Shown: positions 44,549 through 56,118, counted from the stretch's first letter. The stretch is DNA of 64,000 nucleotides from Laburnicola sp. R22_1 (GCA_014281115.1 JACONQ010000015.1:620001-684000), one strand, 5' to 3'. Numbers and translations are program-made. Notes: generated from the letters alone by a model not told the origin.

Positions 44549-45825
44549 GTCGCATTGTTTATTTAGTATTAATTACCATTTTTAACCCTATTTTTTTAAT
44601 TTGAGCCTGCGTAGGTTAGGATAGAAAGGCCACTCTAGTATAGCGTCTAAAAATATAGTCTACTTCGAGTCTCTACTAACACAATAGTAGTTACTACACA
44701 CTTGCCCCTTAATTATTTATAAGTACTCTAATACCTATTAAAAGTTACTTAAAGCGTGCATAGAAAACTAACTCTTACTTTATTATTACTATTAGTAGTA
44801 ATTATACTATATTTATGTACTACTACGCAGTACACTTATATAATATACTTACTATCTAATACTATAATAATTATCTAACCCCTTTTTATTAATATCTTAA
44901 AACGCTTTTCTGTGTATATAATAGTAGGAGAGATATCTACTATTATTGTAATACTTTTATTAGAAACCCCTTAGTCGCAAAAAAAAACCCCATAATAATT
45001 ATAAGAATATAATATATTTGCGTAACACTCTCCTCCTTTAGTAACTTATTAATAGATATCTTTTTCTTTTCTCCTTTAATCCTACCCTCTATTACCACCT
45101 TCCTAACTAGTAGTAATATAAGAAACTATAGTAGGAACTCTATATACTTTTTGCGCCTTAAGTTACTAATCTATTACTAGCCTAACTAGTACACTAAAAC
45201 TACCTTATATAAAATAAGGTATATCTTTTACTTCCTATTAATAATGCCCTAAATAGAGTAGTATTCTAGTATAAATCTAGTAACTTTAAGTAAACAGATT
45301 ATTAGAGCGTACTTTTAGACGATATTAGTATTAGCATTAGTATTAGTACTAGGGCCTAAGAAGATAGTAGAAAATAGAGTAATAGATAGTAGTAGAAGTC
45401 TTTTTAAAGTTAACTTTAATATAGAGATAAAGTGTTAGTATACCTATAGTGTATAAGCTTCTACTTAGTATATATCTTATAAGTAGCATAAACCTACTAT
45501 TATAATAGTTATTGCTTTTAGTACTATCTTTAGGAATAATAGTAAAGGAGGAAAATAATAGTTATAATAAGCACCTTCTTATCTCTTCTCTCTACTCTAA
45601 ACTAGTATAGTAATGTGGCCTTACTATATTTTGCATATAGATTTTTTTTTAGTTAAAGTAGGCGCGCTAAGCTTGCTTAGCAAGCTTAGGCTAACGCGCT
45701 AACTTCTTTTTATTAACACTACCTTAAAATGCTTTTCTATATTAATAATAGCAGGAGGAACAACTGCTATTATTATAATATTTTTATTAGAAACCTCTTA
45801 GTCGCAAAAAAAACTCATATTATGT
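44549..45825 (-). repeat. Repeat A, minus-strand copies (one internally deleted)
   Basis: Bases 44549-44995 join the inner end (GTCGCATTGTTTATTTA) to the outer end (AGAAACCCCTTAGTCGC) of repeat A, giving a short derivative. From about 45000 to 45825 a second minus-strand copy supplies the missing middle and the outer end again (AGAAACCTCTTAGTCGC at about 45789). A palindrome built on AAGCTTGCTTAGCAAGCTT lies near 45670-45688. Confidence 0.55.
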
Positions 45826-46131
45826 ATAGAGCTTTTCTATAAGACTTATAATAGTAATAGTAATAATAATATTAATAATCTAGGCGTTAATATTAAAATA
45901 CAAGAGAGCTATTTATAGTAAGATATTATTTATAATATAACTTTATAAAATAGTAAAATTAATAAAATAATAAAGTTAAAATTAATAAAGGTAAAGTTTT
46001 AGGAGATATATAGTCTAACAGCTAATAAAGCTATATTTTAAAACTAACTTTTTAGCAGCTAAATAAGCGCTTTTAGATAACACCTTATTAGCTAAAACGC
46101 TGCTAATTTCCCCCCTATACGCTTAGCCGCT

Positions 46132-46160
46132 TACTTGGCGTTAGTTTGACAAAACTGACG
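46132..46160. repeat. Subterminal hairpin at the right end of the island
   Basis: TTGGCGTTAGTTT and AAAACTGACGCC are nearly complementary around a GAC loop, about 30 bases inside the right inverted repeat. Confidence 0.5.
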
Positions 46161-46193
46161 CCTATTCTGTTACCGGAACCAAACAGGGCCCTA

Positions 46194-48862
46194 ACCCATC
46201 CAGGACTTCGGATGCCGCAGTGGACACGACGTTATTGGTCAAATCTTTCAAGGTGAGCAAGGGCTACGATGTGCTACATGTGGGTACTTCTCCATCGGAG
46301 TAAATATGACGTCGTGCAGCGTTGATTCATTAACATTTATCCCACTGCTTGGCGATGCCTGATCGTTTCTTGAACTTTGTTCGGCAAGAGCATGTAGCTC
46401 CAACTCTTGAACACCACGAACCTGGAAATAGGTACGTTTTCCTCCACGCGATGCATAGTTCTCTTTCTCTTTTGTCGCTGTTGCGATCTTAGTAGTTGCT
46501 CATCATAGTTCTGTTCATATTCGATGTCGAAGTACGTTTTCCACAGACGTAGTACTTGCCGGTATGGATTGATTGCACTTCACTGTCCCATATTATCTGT
46601 TCTCCACACGCCAAGTCAATCAAGCAGCTGCAGTCCCTGTCGGCGAAGAAAACATGAGCTTGTTTTTCCCCAAGGCCAGTTCAAACGGCAGTTGACGACG
46701 GGCTCATAACGCCGAAGGTTTGCGTGGAGCGTTGCACCGTTGGCGGACACTCACTGGCATTCTACGAATTCATCAAAACTCCACTTTGGAATCTGGATGA
46801 GCTTTTGGATGAGCTCCGCATCTACACGGAAAAACTCACGCAATATTAAAAGACTGTCCAAGCACTTCCTTTACCTTTACCCAGACATTCACAGGCTAAT
46901 GGAAAATCGGCTGCAGCATGATTGCATGGCGTTGCAAAACTTTGGGTCTGTAGGGGCCATGGAAAGTAGAGCCGTTGTATTTGATATTCAGTCGAACTCC
47001 AAGGCGCCAAGGTCTAATTGGTATTTGGAAACCGCACATGCTGTCATGCTCGATGGTCAACGATCTGTTCCTCCAGCAGTCGCACGCAATGGCGCATTGC
47101 TTACCATCGGCCATGGTGCAGGCAGTTGACTCTGGGCTAACTAATCCCTACCTTCCACCATCTTGAACTGTTGCGAAGCTTACCAGCAAGAGTTGTGTGG
47201 TTCTCAGCCTCGGCGCTGTCCGACGGCGAAATTGCACCTCACCAGCCAGATTACCTACCAAGTTCGTAAACCACATGTTCAACTTTTCCATTAAATCGCG
47301 CACCTCACGTGCAGCCAAGTAAAGCCATTTTTCGCATCGCCATGCGCCAACTACATCGATTCCTCGGCAGTCTCGCACCATTGTTTACCTCGCGTTTCGG
47401 CCAAACTATCTTCGGTCCGAAACGCGTCCGCGAACGCGGTTCGACAGAAAAAAAGCTTGCTATTTGGAATACCGCCTCCTTCAAACAGGCGCGGAACTGG
47501 TGGATTTGACATCTCCTAGCTCGCGCACTTGAAGAGTTGTGAATCGTTTGCCGTCTATGCCAATGGTAGCTTTGTTTGGTGCGCGAAAAGAAGAGGCGGC
47601 CGGGAAGCGAGGCCAGAGTCGAGCCGCAGATAGCGCGACCGGCTACGAGGCGAGATATTTGCTGTTTACTTGTGGCTTGCTGGAGTGTAGAGCTGTACAC
47701 GGTGTTTGGAGAGGAGCGAAGACTCACTGACAAGCGCGACAATGGCCATATGGTACGTACCTGGTACTAGTAGCTTCGCTTCTAGCATACAAATGCCACT
47801 CTTAGGTCGTCATGGCCATGGAAATTGCGTGATCGCATGGCCCGTGAAATGGCATGGGCCATGGAGAAGTGGGTATGTAGGCCATGTTATGATTTGGGTG
47901 GTTGTCTGCAACGTTGAGTGCTGGAATCATAAATGGCAGTCACGACCACAAGCATCAGAACTGCAACTGCTCGTCGACCAACTCGGATAAAGACGAAGAA
48001 GTCATCGTCGGCCACAGAATCTGTGGCACTGCGAAGGTAATTTATCGCGATTCTATCCGCTTTTAACCCTACCAGAATCTCTGGCTCAACTTAAAGCCAC
48101 ACTTCATTCTACGACGAAGCGCGACGCCAACTGGTGCATCGCGAAGGCAAAAGCACACCTGCCGCACATATTATTGCGATATAGGTACTATTTTAATCCA
48201 TTGTGTGGGTCAAACACGGGAGATAAACAAGCCGGCCAGTACGCGATGTGGGTCAAACAGGGGAGAGAAACAAAAGTCGTCGGATCGTTATTGCATGGGG
48301 TCGACGGGCACGTGTGGCTTGTGTACCGCCTTGTGATGCTGTTGGTGAACTGAGGGTGTAGTGGTAGTGTTCTTTTATCTGTTCACTCTTCAGTCCTTTG
48401 TGGATGTCGCCCGACGGTGATGGAGATGTCTCTAGCTGCGATACGTATCACTTGGAAGCGAGGAGTCGCGTCCCCTACGCCGGTCTCTCAAATTCATGTG
48501 GGAGCTTTCTACGCATGACGGTAATGTAGTTCTCCGGGCTCACCGCGTTCCGAGCAGCAATGACGGCGCGGTGTTCGAGAATGCGAAACTGCCGCGCCAT
48601 ATGAAAAATCACTGAGCTGTACACATAGCGTACATTTGCGTGTGATACCGAGTCGTTACCAGTTATTCTGCACGTGCAGTATAGAAGCCGCGAATTTTTA
48701 CCTTAGGTATGTTGGTGGCGATGGTCAATTCTTCATGGATAATGCATGGCGTAGCTCACCTGGCGCTTTTCCGGAAACAAACTTGACGCTGCAGCTCAGT
48801 TGAAGCTTGCGAGCTTGTAAGCTTCGATGGCATAGGATCCTTGTCAATTCACAAATCGCGTG
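46194..48862. other. Gene-poor region right of the AT island
   Basis: Composition returns to about 50% GC. Short frames (for example 46740-47129 + and 47305-47742 -) have no recognisable domains. A ~28-bp sequence beginning GTGGGTCAAACA is repeated at about 48206 and 48249. Confidence 0.4.
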
Positions 48863-49318
48863 GTAGGTGGGCAAGAGATATCAGGTGGCCATGATTCTGC
48901 ACTCTTTAGAATTCTTGCATGTGAATCGCGATTCGTGTCCCTTCTTAATTGACTGCTAAGTCTAGAGCGTGGTGTTATATATTTACTGCGGACGTCGTCA
49001 TAGTTCTTGGCTGCTTAGTAGGTGGACAAGACATTAGATAGCCAAGATTCTGGGGTTTTTTGGATTCTTACATGTGAATCGCGATTCCTGCCTCTTCTTG
49101 ATTAACTGATGAGTCTAGAGCGTAGTGTTGTATATTCATTACGGACGTCGTCATAGTTCTTGGCTGCTTAGTAGGTGGACAAGAGATAAGATAGCCAAGA
49201 TTCTGGGGTTTTCAGGATTCTTGCATGTGAATCGCGAATTACGTCTCTTTTTGATTGACTAATAAGTCTAGAGCGTGTTCTTGTATATTGCGGATGTCAT
49301 CATAGTTCTTGGCTGCCA
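48863..49318 (+). repeat. Three tandem ~155-bp units
   Basis: Units start with GGTGG at 48866, 49021 and 49174. Each contains TGTGAATCGCGA, AGTCTAGAGCG and TCATAGTTCTTGGCTGC at matching positions. The third unit has lost about 14 bases near its end. No open frame runs through them. Confidence 0.9.
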
Positions 49319-50148
49319 AAATCTTGGATTTTTGTGTTCTGAGGACTGGTAGACACTGACTGTCTTCTCGTGGACTAGACTACAATTGCATCAATGTTGA
49401 TGTTGAGCTGGAGAAAGAACCTTACCGCTTCCGAAGTCAGCTCAGTCATGGGCATTCTGCTTACATGTTTATTATAATGCCTATGTGGAATCTTATGAAA
49501 GAGAAGGGAGAGCTCGCATAGGTCACTCGATCCATATATTCCCTAGAGCGAGAGTCGAGTCAGTAAAGTTGCGTTCAGGCACCTGTGAGTACCATTAACC
49601 ATTTCCCACCACAAAAGTCCATTTTTTCTTGACTTTTGTGATCCTCTCATCCTTCGCTGCAATATGATACTCTACAATCTGGTATCGGTCACTACCACGC
49701 GGCTGACGATAAGTATCACTATTTCGCGGCCATTTCTTCTAGCGTCCTTCTGTATTCGAGGAGGAATTCGTCCATCATACGGGTTCTTGCAGGTACGGGA
49801 ATCGACACTATATTGTCGGGGAAGACGCTAGCCTAGATATTCAAGTCTCCATCGTGACACCCTCATTCGCACCTTGCACGTAAAAACAACTCAGCATTGT
49901 AATTAACCGCTGCAGTTATTTGCCGCAAGGCACGGGAAATTCGGTCATACGTGTTCTGGGGTATCCTGATCCTTGCCTATTGTTCACTATAGGCCTGAAG
50001 TTTCCCGTCGGAGAACATGCCCATATGTGATTCGCTGTTGGCGTTAGCAGTTTCCCGACGGGAGAGCGTACAAGGCAATATGACAGGACTCCAAAAAGCT
50101 TGCAAATAATCAGAATTGTGAACTCCGCAAAACCTTCACATCGTCACT
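49319..50148. other. Upstream region of the M20 amidohydrolase gene
   Basis: No gene recognised. Inverted TTTCCCGTCGG / CCCGACGGGA elements near 49998 and 50051 could be regulatory sites, but this is speculative. Confidence 0.3.
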
Positions 50149-51562
50149 ATGGTGTCTATATCCTCAGTGAAAATCAACGAGCAGCGTCTCAACCGCACTC
50201 TCCAGAGCACCTGCACAGAATGGGGCGCTTTGGCTGCACCATCTACCGGTATGTGCCGCTTGTCTCTCAGCCAAGAAGATAAACAAGTACGAGACTGGCT
50301 CGTCGCGGAATGCAAGAGTTTGGGCTGCGAAATCAAGATCGATCAGATTGGTACTATCTTCGCGATTCGACCGGGTACTGCGGAAGATAGAAAACCAATT
50401 GCAATGGGCAGTCATCTGGATACTCAACCAGCGGGTATGTCGAGTTAAAACACTCTTTTTATGAAATATTTTTTTCATTTACCAATCGATCTTAGGTGGC
50501 AGATACGATGGGGTCCTCGGTGTGCAGGCTGCCCTCGAAGTTCTCCGTACCCTATCCGACAACAACATCTCTACTCACTGTCCCATCGCACTCATCAACT
50601 GGACGAATGAAGAAGGTGCACGCTTCCCGGGAGCGATGATGGCCTCTGGTGTCTGGTCAACGAAGTCTTCGACTCCGCTCGAAGCTTGCTGGGATCTTCA
50701 AGACAAGGAAGGCATACGGATAAAGCATGCATTGGAAGCGATTGGGTACCTAGGAGAGACGAAAGCTGATTACAGGAATAACGGACTGGAGTGCCACTTT
50801 GAACTCCACATCGAACAAGGTCCATTATTGGAAGAAGAAGGCGAGAGCGTGGGCATCGTCACGAGCGTGCAGGGCATGAAGTGGTTCGCTATAAGAGTTG
50901 AGGGAGTTGAAGGGCATGCTGGGACGACACTGATGCCCGGTAGGGCGGATGCTATCGTCACTGCTTCTAGGTTGATCACTGCGGTGCGCGATACGGCAGT
51001 GAAGACGGAACTCGGCGTAGCTACGGTGGGAGTGATCAAGAGCGATACGTCTAGTCAATCAACGATATCTGCAGGTGTGGACTTCATCATCGACGTGCGC
51101 TGCTCCACCGATGGCATGGTCGACCAACTCGCCAGTGCCATTTTCAAGACCTTCGACACCATTATCGCCGAGGAGAAGAGTGGAACATCGTACGAGATCA
51201 AACGGTCATGGGGTCTGCCTGAGTCAAAGTTCCACCCGCAGTGCGTCGATGCAGTCAGAGCTGCGGCACTCAAAGCAGTCGGTGAAGACCAGGTTATGGA
51301 GATGAAAAGCAGAGCCGGTGAGTTTTTCCCAAAAGCTATATAACAGAAAGTCAAACGCTAATTTCATACGTGACTTCCAGGTCATGATGCAGCGTGGACA
51401 TCTCGCGTATGCCCATCGAGCATGATATTCGTGCCGAGCCATCACGGGCTGAGTCACAATCCAAATGAATACACAAGCCCTGAGCAGTGTGCAGTTGGTG
51501 CGCAGGTATTGCTGGATGCTGTGCTGTATTACGATCAGAAGGTTAGAATAGGGGAATACTAG
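50149..51562 (+). CDS. M20-family amidohydrolase (beta-ureidopropionase / N-carbamoyl amino acid hydrolase / allantoate amidase type)
   Basis: Zinc-dependent cytosolic hydrolases of this subfamily open carbamoyl or ureido amides in pyrimidine, hydantoin or purine catabolism; the sequence alone does not fix the substrate. Exons 50149-50434, 50496-51317 and 51381-51562 (GT-AG) give 429 aa, close to the 410-460 aa usual for the family. Metal ligands are visible: His89 in GSHLDTQ, Asp100 in GGRYDGVLG, the Glu pair in NEEGARF (134/135), the His in LHIEQGP and His371 in RAGHDAA. The lid/dimerisation-domain motif VEGHAGTTLMPGR with the substrate-contacting His is present, as is FVPSHHGLSHNPNE near the C-terminus. 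The N-terminus has no targeting signal. It stands alone, with pseudogene material on its right. Confidence 0.9.
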
Positions 51563-51867
51563 ATATCTGATCTATACAATGCAAATTCAGTGGAGTATCA
51601 GCCACAGCTCCGCCTACTACCGTCTGTTTCAGTGCTTCGAGTTACGAGACTGGATATTCTAACATGGCCTGTATGTTATCTACAGCGGGTTGGGGGTCAA
51701 CGAGCCAGCCACCTTCCACATGTCTACTTCGTGAAGTTTCCGGTGTTGATCCTTAGCCTAGCTGGGTGTGGATGTTGCAGTAATAGATGCTAGAGAAGAG
51801 TAAAAACTAGATTTTCCTTGTTAGATGGGATCTGCTGTAGTTTCTTGGTATTTCGCTGGGATCTATT

Positions 51868-52634
51868 TTAAGTAAATAACGTGTTCATTTCTCCAAACTC
51901 TTGAACCATAACGAAGCTGCTGACTGAATACACATCCGTTATTGTTGCTGTTGTCAGTAGCAAGTACGAATGTCCCATTAAATAAAGGACCAACACTAAG
52001 ATTGCGGCCCCAAACCCATAAATGGCCATAGCTATTGTTGAATGATGAACTATCATTAGAAAACGGGACAGAAATCTTTTTACCGAGTATTGCGATTCAG
52101 AAGCGTGTATCTAAAGCTGGACCAAGGGCACCAAGATAGGATAACATCAGGCTTCTTTGGGCGCCAACAGAGTCAGCAGTGATCTGGAATCCAGGAAGTC
52201 TCTTCTTCCAGAATCTTATGAACTCGGGAAGTAGTGCTTTTAAAAGGAATAATGTTAACAGCTGCTTTGATAGATAATATATGTATGACCTACGCAAAAT
52301 TTAGAATAGACACTGACAGACCCCTTGCTTCTAGAAATGTTTTGTTGTACCTCTTCAATAGTACGACGACAAGGATTTCCGTGTTTTTCTTAGTGAACAA
52401 AAAGAGAGCACCACGAAGATGATGCCATGCAACATTCGATATGCCAAAAACGGAGCCAATAATCTCCTTCAGCTCGATATAGACCTTGAGTGACCAATTG
52501 ATCCCCAATGAGGTCCGGTCTTTTTCACGATAGGCTCGGCCCAAGGGAGGCGTCTTTTCGGTGTCGTTGACGCTGTTGTCAGTATTCGGCGCTTCTTCAT
52601 TGCCAAACTGTTTCAGCGCGTTGGGCGATAGCAT
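51868..52634 (-). pseudogene. Degenerate MFS transporter fragment
   Basis: Read on the minus strand, three pieces in three frames resemble consecutive parts of a fungal MFS efflux protein. 52634-52290 holds an intracellular-loop-like stretch and LKRYNKTFLEARGL. 52297-52097 holds LFLLKALLPEFIRFWKKRL and GAQRSLMLSYLGALGPAL. 52056-51868 holds TIAMAIYGFGAAILVLVLYL and TATITDVYSVSSFV. Each piece ends in a stop, so the gene is broken by frameshifts or stops even if introns lie between. A frame further upstream (to about 52874) may include more of it. The assignment rests on the order and character of the membrane-like segments, not on a search. Confidence 0.45.
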
Positions 52635-52874
52635 GCTGAGCCATCTCGCATAGCCTCACAGGCCTAGCCGTGGAAATTAGGGCAGTCACAAGTTCGCAGA
52701 CATGGTTGCTGCAGCTAGGTCCGGGTCGGGCAAAGCGAATGCTAGGGTGTCCCTAGGGTTTCCTTCTCGAAGTCGTTCAGGCAAGCTAGTATAAGGGCTT
52801 AACATGCACAATTTCCACCTCCATGAGAGTGACGAGTGGAGCGCCATGTGTGGGCTAAGCTGGATTTCTTTCAA

Positions 52875-53522
52875 ATTTGCCTAAGCATTGTCATGAACTG
52901 AAGCTGTGATTATGACTTTGCTTCAGAAAGGAACGTACCGACAACAAATACCTAGCCATTAGACCTAGGGAACCTTGGAATAGCCCGCTGCTGGTTAAAT
53001 ATTCAACAAGATGATTGATCTGCGCCCGATGCTGTCGGAATTAGAAGAGAATGGAATGGCAACCACAATGTACCTCCAGGTTTTAGCGGTCGTGTCTATC
53101 ACTAAGAATTTGTTTGTTAACTAACCAGAAACAGTTTAAAAAGGTGAAGAGAGCAGTTTCAAGCCACACGATGTATCTGCTCTGTAGGTCAATGTCATTT
53201 ATATTACTATAATCATCCGTCTCGCTTACATTTTAAGTGAGAACATCGCATCTCATAATCAATACAGGCTGATGATAATTGAGACCTGAGTGAGATATCC
53301 AGGAATGGGCTAGTGCACAAGCCTTTGTAGATGACGTCATCGATTGATACATTCATGCGCTTTCATCAGACCGATATCACAGCATCCAAGCCCTTGGTCG
53401 CGCATAAAGCATGCCTCTCACTTGTAGGTTTTTTCAGTTAATCTCACCTGGACTGAAAGTCATCAAACACATGCCAATTGCTCGTCCGCTGTTCCAATGC
53501 TTGCACACTTTCCGCATCCACA
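52875..53522. other. Intergenic region upstream of the DHH-family gene
   Basis: AT-leaning sequence with no frame worth reporting. I see no repeat or RNA gene. Confidence 0.4.
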
Positions 53523-55009
53523 ATGGTCAGCCCTACCAAGCGCAAGGCAGACAAGCCGGCTCCTTCGCCAAAATCAAAAAAACCTAAACTTGAGATACCG
53601 GAGTACCATCTCACGCCTTCAAGACGCGACGAGGATGGTGAGATTGTTTGGCCAGCACCGAAAGGGCAGATTGAGCGGGCGAGAGAGATCATCTAAGAGT
53701 GGTATGCGTTTAAACTCGGAGTTATCTAGATAAAAGCTAATATCTCACAGCGCAAATTCTCAGAAGCCTACCCTGATGCTTCCGGACAAGGACGCTGACG
53801 GACTCTCCTCTGGTGCTATTTTGCATCACACGCCCACGTCGCTTGGCCTCTCACCCGACCTTATTGAAGTGTATTTCCCGCCAAAAGGAGGGAACGTGCA
53901 TGATCAGTTTACCCGGGAGCACATATCTAAGACAGTACCGGCCTACATATTTGTCCTAGACCAGGGAAGTAGAAGGAGCGGAGCTCTTTGCAATTCTCCG
54001 CACACTTGTCTCATCATCGATCATCACTTCGCAGAGAAAGGTGGTTTCCCGGAAGGCGCAGAGTATGTGACTGCCCACGATTGCCCGCCGGTAGCTAGTG
54101 AGTAAACCCGACAAACCATAGTGGATTACCGCTCATCTTATTCATCGTTTAGCCAGCTCACTTCTCACGTACAACATCTGTCTTCCCTTGCATCCCGACC
54201 TGGAAGAGAAAGTGTCCTGGCTTGCTGCTCTCGGAACGCATGGCGATCTAGGTAACACTTTGAAATGGCAACCACCCTTTCCCGATATGACAGCAACTTT
54301 CAAACAGCATTCGAAAAAGACGATCCATGACGCAGTCAGTCTTGTGAACGCGCCACGGCGCTCGGCAGCATATAATGTCGATGCAGCCTGGGACGCCGTC
54401 GTCTCTGCAGAAAGCCCAGCATCTCTCTTGAAGGCCGAGAAACTTCGTGATGCACAAGCAGAAGTCAAACAGGAAACTGAGCGATGGGCGCATGCGCCTC
54501 CCAAGTTCTCTCGAGACGCGACCATTGCCGTGCTCACGATAAAGTCAGCCGCTCAAGTGCATCCCGTCATCGCCACACGTTGGGCAGGTTTCCTTAAATC
54601 GAACAAACTCGAGATCGTTATGTGCGCAAATGAAAGCTATCTCCCTGGTAAAGTCAACTTCTCCTGCAGGGTGGCGAAGAATGCACGAGCAAGAGAGGGC
54701 GACGCAAAGGTCCACATCATCAAGACCTTAGAAAGGATTGTGGCAGATCAGCCAGATCTGAGAGCGCATCTTGGTGAGAGCTTCGCCAGGGGGCATAAAG
54801 AAGCCTCAGGAGGAATAGTGAACATGCAAGAGCGGGAAGAATTCAAGAAACTGATGGGAGTGGGTGAGAACGTGCGGAAGAAATCGGAAGGGAGCGCCAA
54901 GGACAAGATTGGAAGCCAGCGCAGAAAAACACGCTGGCCAACTACTTTATCAAGGCTCCGTGAATCGAATTTGCTAGGAAACCCTGACAAAGGGCGGTCT
55001 GGGCGATAG
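53523..55009 (+). CDS. DHH/RecJ-like phosphoesterase gene with an in-frame TAA in exon 1
   Basis: DHH phosphoesterases hydrolyse phosphodiesters with two metal ions (RecJ exonuclease, oligonucleotide phosphodiesterases). Exons 53523-53701, 53751-54097 and 54153-55009 keep frame (460 codons), but codon TAA at 53694-53696 interrupts exon 1 just before its donor, within an otherwise family-like sequence (QIERAREII-stop-EC). Motifs after it are intact: DKDADG (motif I), VLDQGSR, IIDHH (the DHH triad), GTHGDLG, and a DHHA1-type ending with GHKEASGGI. The ATG at 53776, just before DKDADG, could start a shorter protein with all visible motifs. Alternatives are readthrough, a pseudogene or a sequencing error. 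The C-terminal ~40 residues are basic. Upstream N-terminal residues (TKRKADKPAPSPKSKKPK) look like a nuclear localisation signal. Confidence 0.75.
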
Positions 55010-55429
55010 GATGATGTGGTTCTCAGTGTTTGAAATTTTCGTCCTGGCGTGACTCTGGAAAAGTCGCGTGGCTCGGGCTTCCTCGCCTGACGGCGTGACT
55101 ACAGCGTGAGTATCTCTGGGCGACAGGTACAACGACATTTAAATATTGGTATGTACGGATTATTTTTCTCTCATCATCTGTTCAACTTTATCAATCAAAA
55201 TTTGAATATTTCGGAGGTCGAAGTTTTGACCCTAAATTTCCGGGCTTTTGCGACCTGCACAGTGGCGTTTTCGGGATACTACGACCAAAAGTTGGAATTG
55301 TTGCAACTTTGAGCCGTGAGTTACCCTTGGAAAAAGTAACAGAAATACAGATTCTAATGATCCAGCGCAAAGAAAGTCAGCCAAAGTGCTTTTTCGAACA
55401 CGCAAATCGCTACTCCACCCATCATCACG
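55010..55429. other. Intergenic region between DHH gene and small hypothetical gene
   Basis: No feature recognised beyond presumed 3' and 5' flanks. Confidence 0.4.
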
Positions 55430-55858
55430 ATGATCCAGTCCGCCTACGACTACTCCCCATCCTTCGAGCCGCATTCCACGTTCCCACAAGACACCTCCAT
55501 CCACTGCTTGCTCGAAGACCTCAAACGCAGAGAGGTGTTCGAGCATGATCTGCTCGAGCTAGCGGGCAGGGTGGAGAAGAGTGGAAAACCCGAGACGGAG
55601 CTCTTCTACCAGGTGTGCTATGAGGCAATCCACGGCTTGATGTTTGGCGACATGGATGGTCAGGGCAGAGTTTGGCTGTCATATGATGACTTTGCAACTC
55701 GTTCACGAGATCAAGAGACGAGGGAGGCATATAAGCAGGCTTTGGTGCAGGCGCTTCAGATTTTCAATGACTCGCACACGGAGTTTGTAGAAGCTAGAGA
55801 TGCGCTCTATAGATTGGGCATGTTTTGGTATCTTAGAGGGATTGTCGGCGAGCCATAA
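55430..55858 (+). CDS. Hypothetical small fungal protein, 142 aa
   Basis: A single-exon frame starting MIQSAYDYSPSF. I do not recognise the family. The protein is acidic, rich in aromatic residues and apparently all-helical after residue 25 (ETELFYQVCYEAIHGLMFGD, REAYKQALVQALQIFND, ARDALYRLGMFWYLRG), with no signal peptide or membrane segment. Balanced composition and the absence of low complexity favour a real gene over a chance frame. It lies between the DHH-family gene and the AA9 gene, with no sign of a shared function. Confidence 0.6.
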   Translation: MIQSAYDYSPSFEPHSTFPQDTSIHCLLEDLKRREVFEHDLLELAGRVEKSGKPETELFYQVCYEAIHGLMFGDMDGQGRVWLSYDDFATRSRDQETREAYKQALVQALQIFNDSHTEFVEARDALYRLGMFWYLRGIVGEP

Positions 55859-56118
55859 AAGGCTAGGGCTTGGAGTTCGAAAAGGATGGCGTTTGGGAAA
55901 GGGTGGCATGCAACAAACTGGCGCATGCATTTATGGATAAAGTGAGTGGTCAAGTGCGCATCATGAAACATCATGCTGCCGCTTTCGAAAGTTAAGGACT
56001 CGTGCTAATCATATTCACAGATCTCTTCTCTAGTCATGGAACGAGCATCAACAACAATAACAATGAATACAATTTAACAAAGACGCTGCACATTAATTGA
56101 CTCGCTTGGCTACGATTT

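Larger units (their letters stand above)
36364..46190. mobile_element. AT-rich RIP-affected island bounded by terminal inverted repeats and CTA
   Basis: Composition changes abruptly near 36440 and back near 46110. Inside there is almost no open frame of 60 codons, and TA, TAG and TTA are extremely frequent while CA/TG is scarce, as expected after RIP. The outer ends are inverted repeats: left GGGCATGTTTGGTTCCG (36364-36380) and right, read on the minus strand, GGCCCTGTTTGGTTCCG (46190-46174). Both are flanked by CTA (36361-36363 and 46191-46193). A 3-bp duplication with GTTTGGTTCC-type ends would fit a PIF/Harbinger-like DNA transposon, though CTA is not the usual TWA. Internal repeats suggest several nested elements. 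The original coding content cannot be read. Confidence 0.65.
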
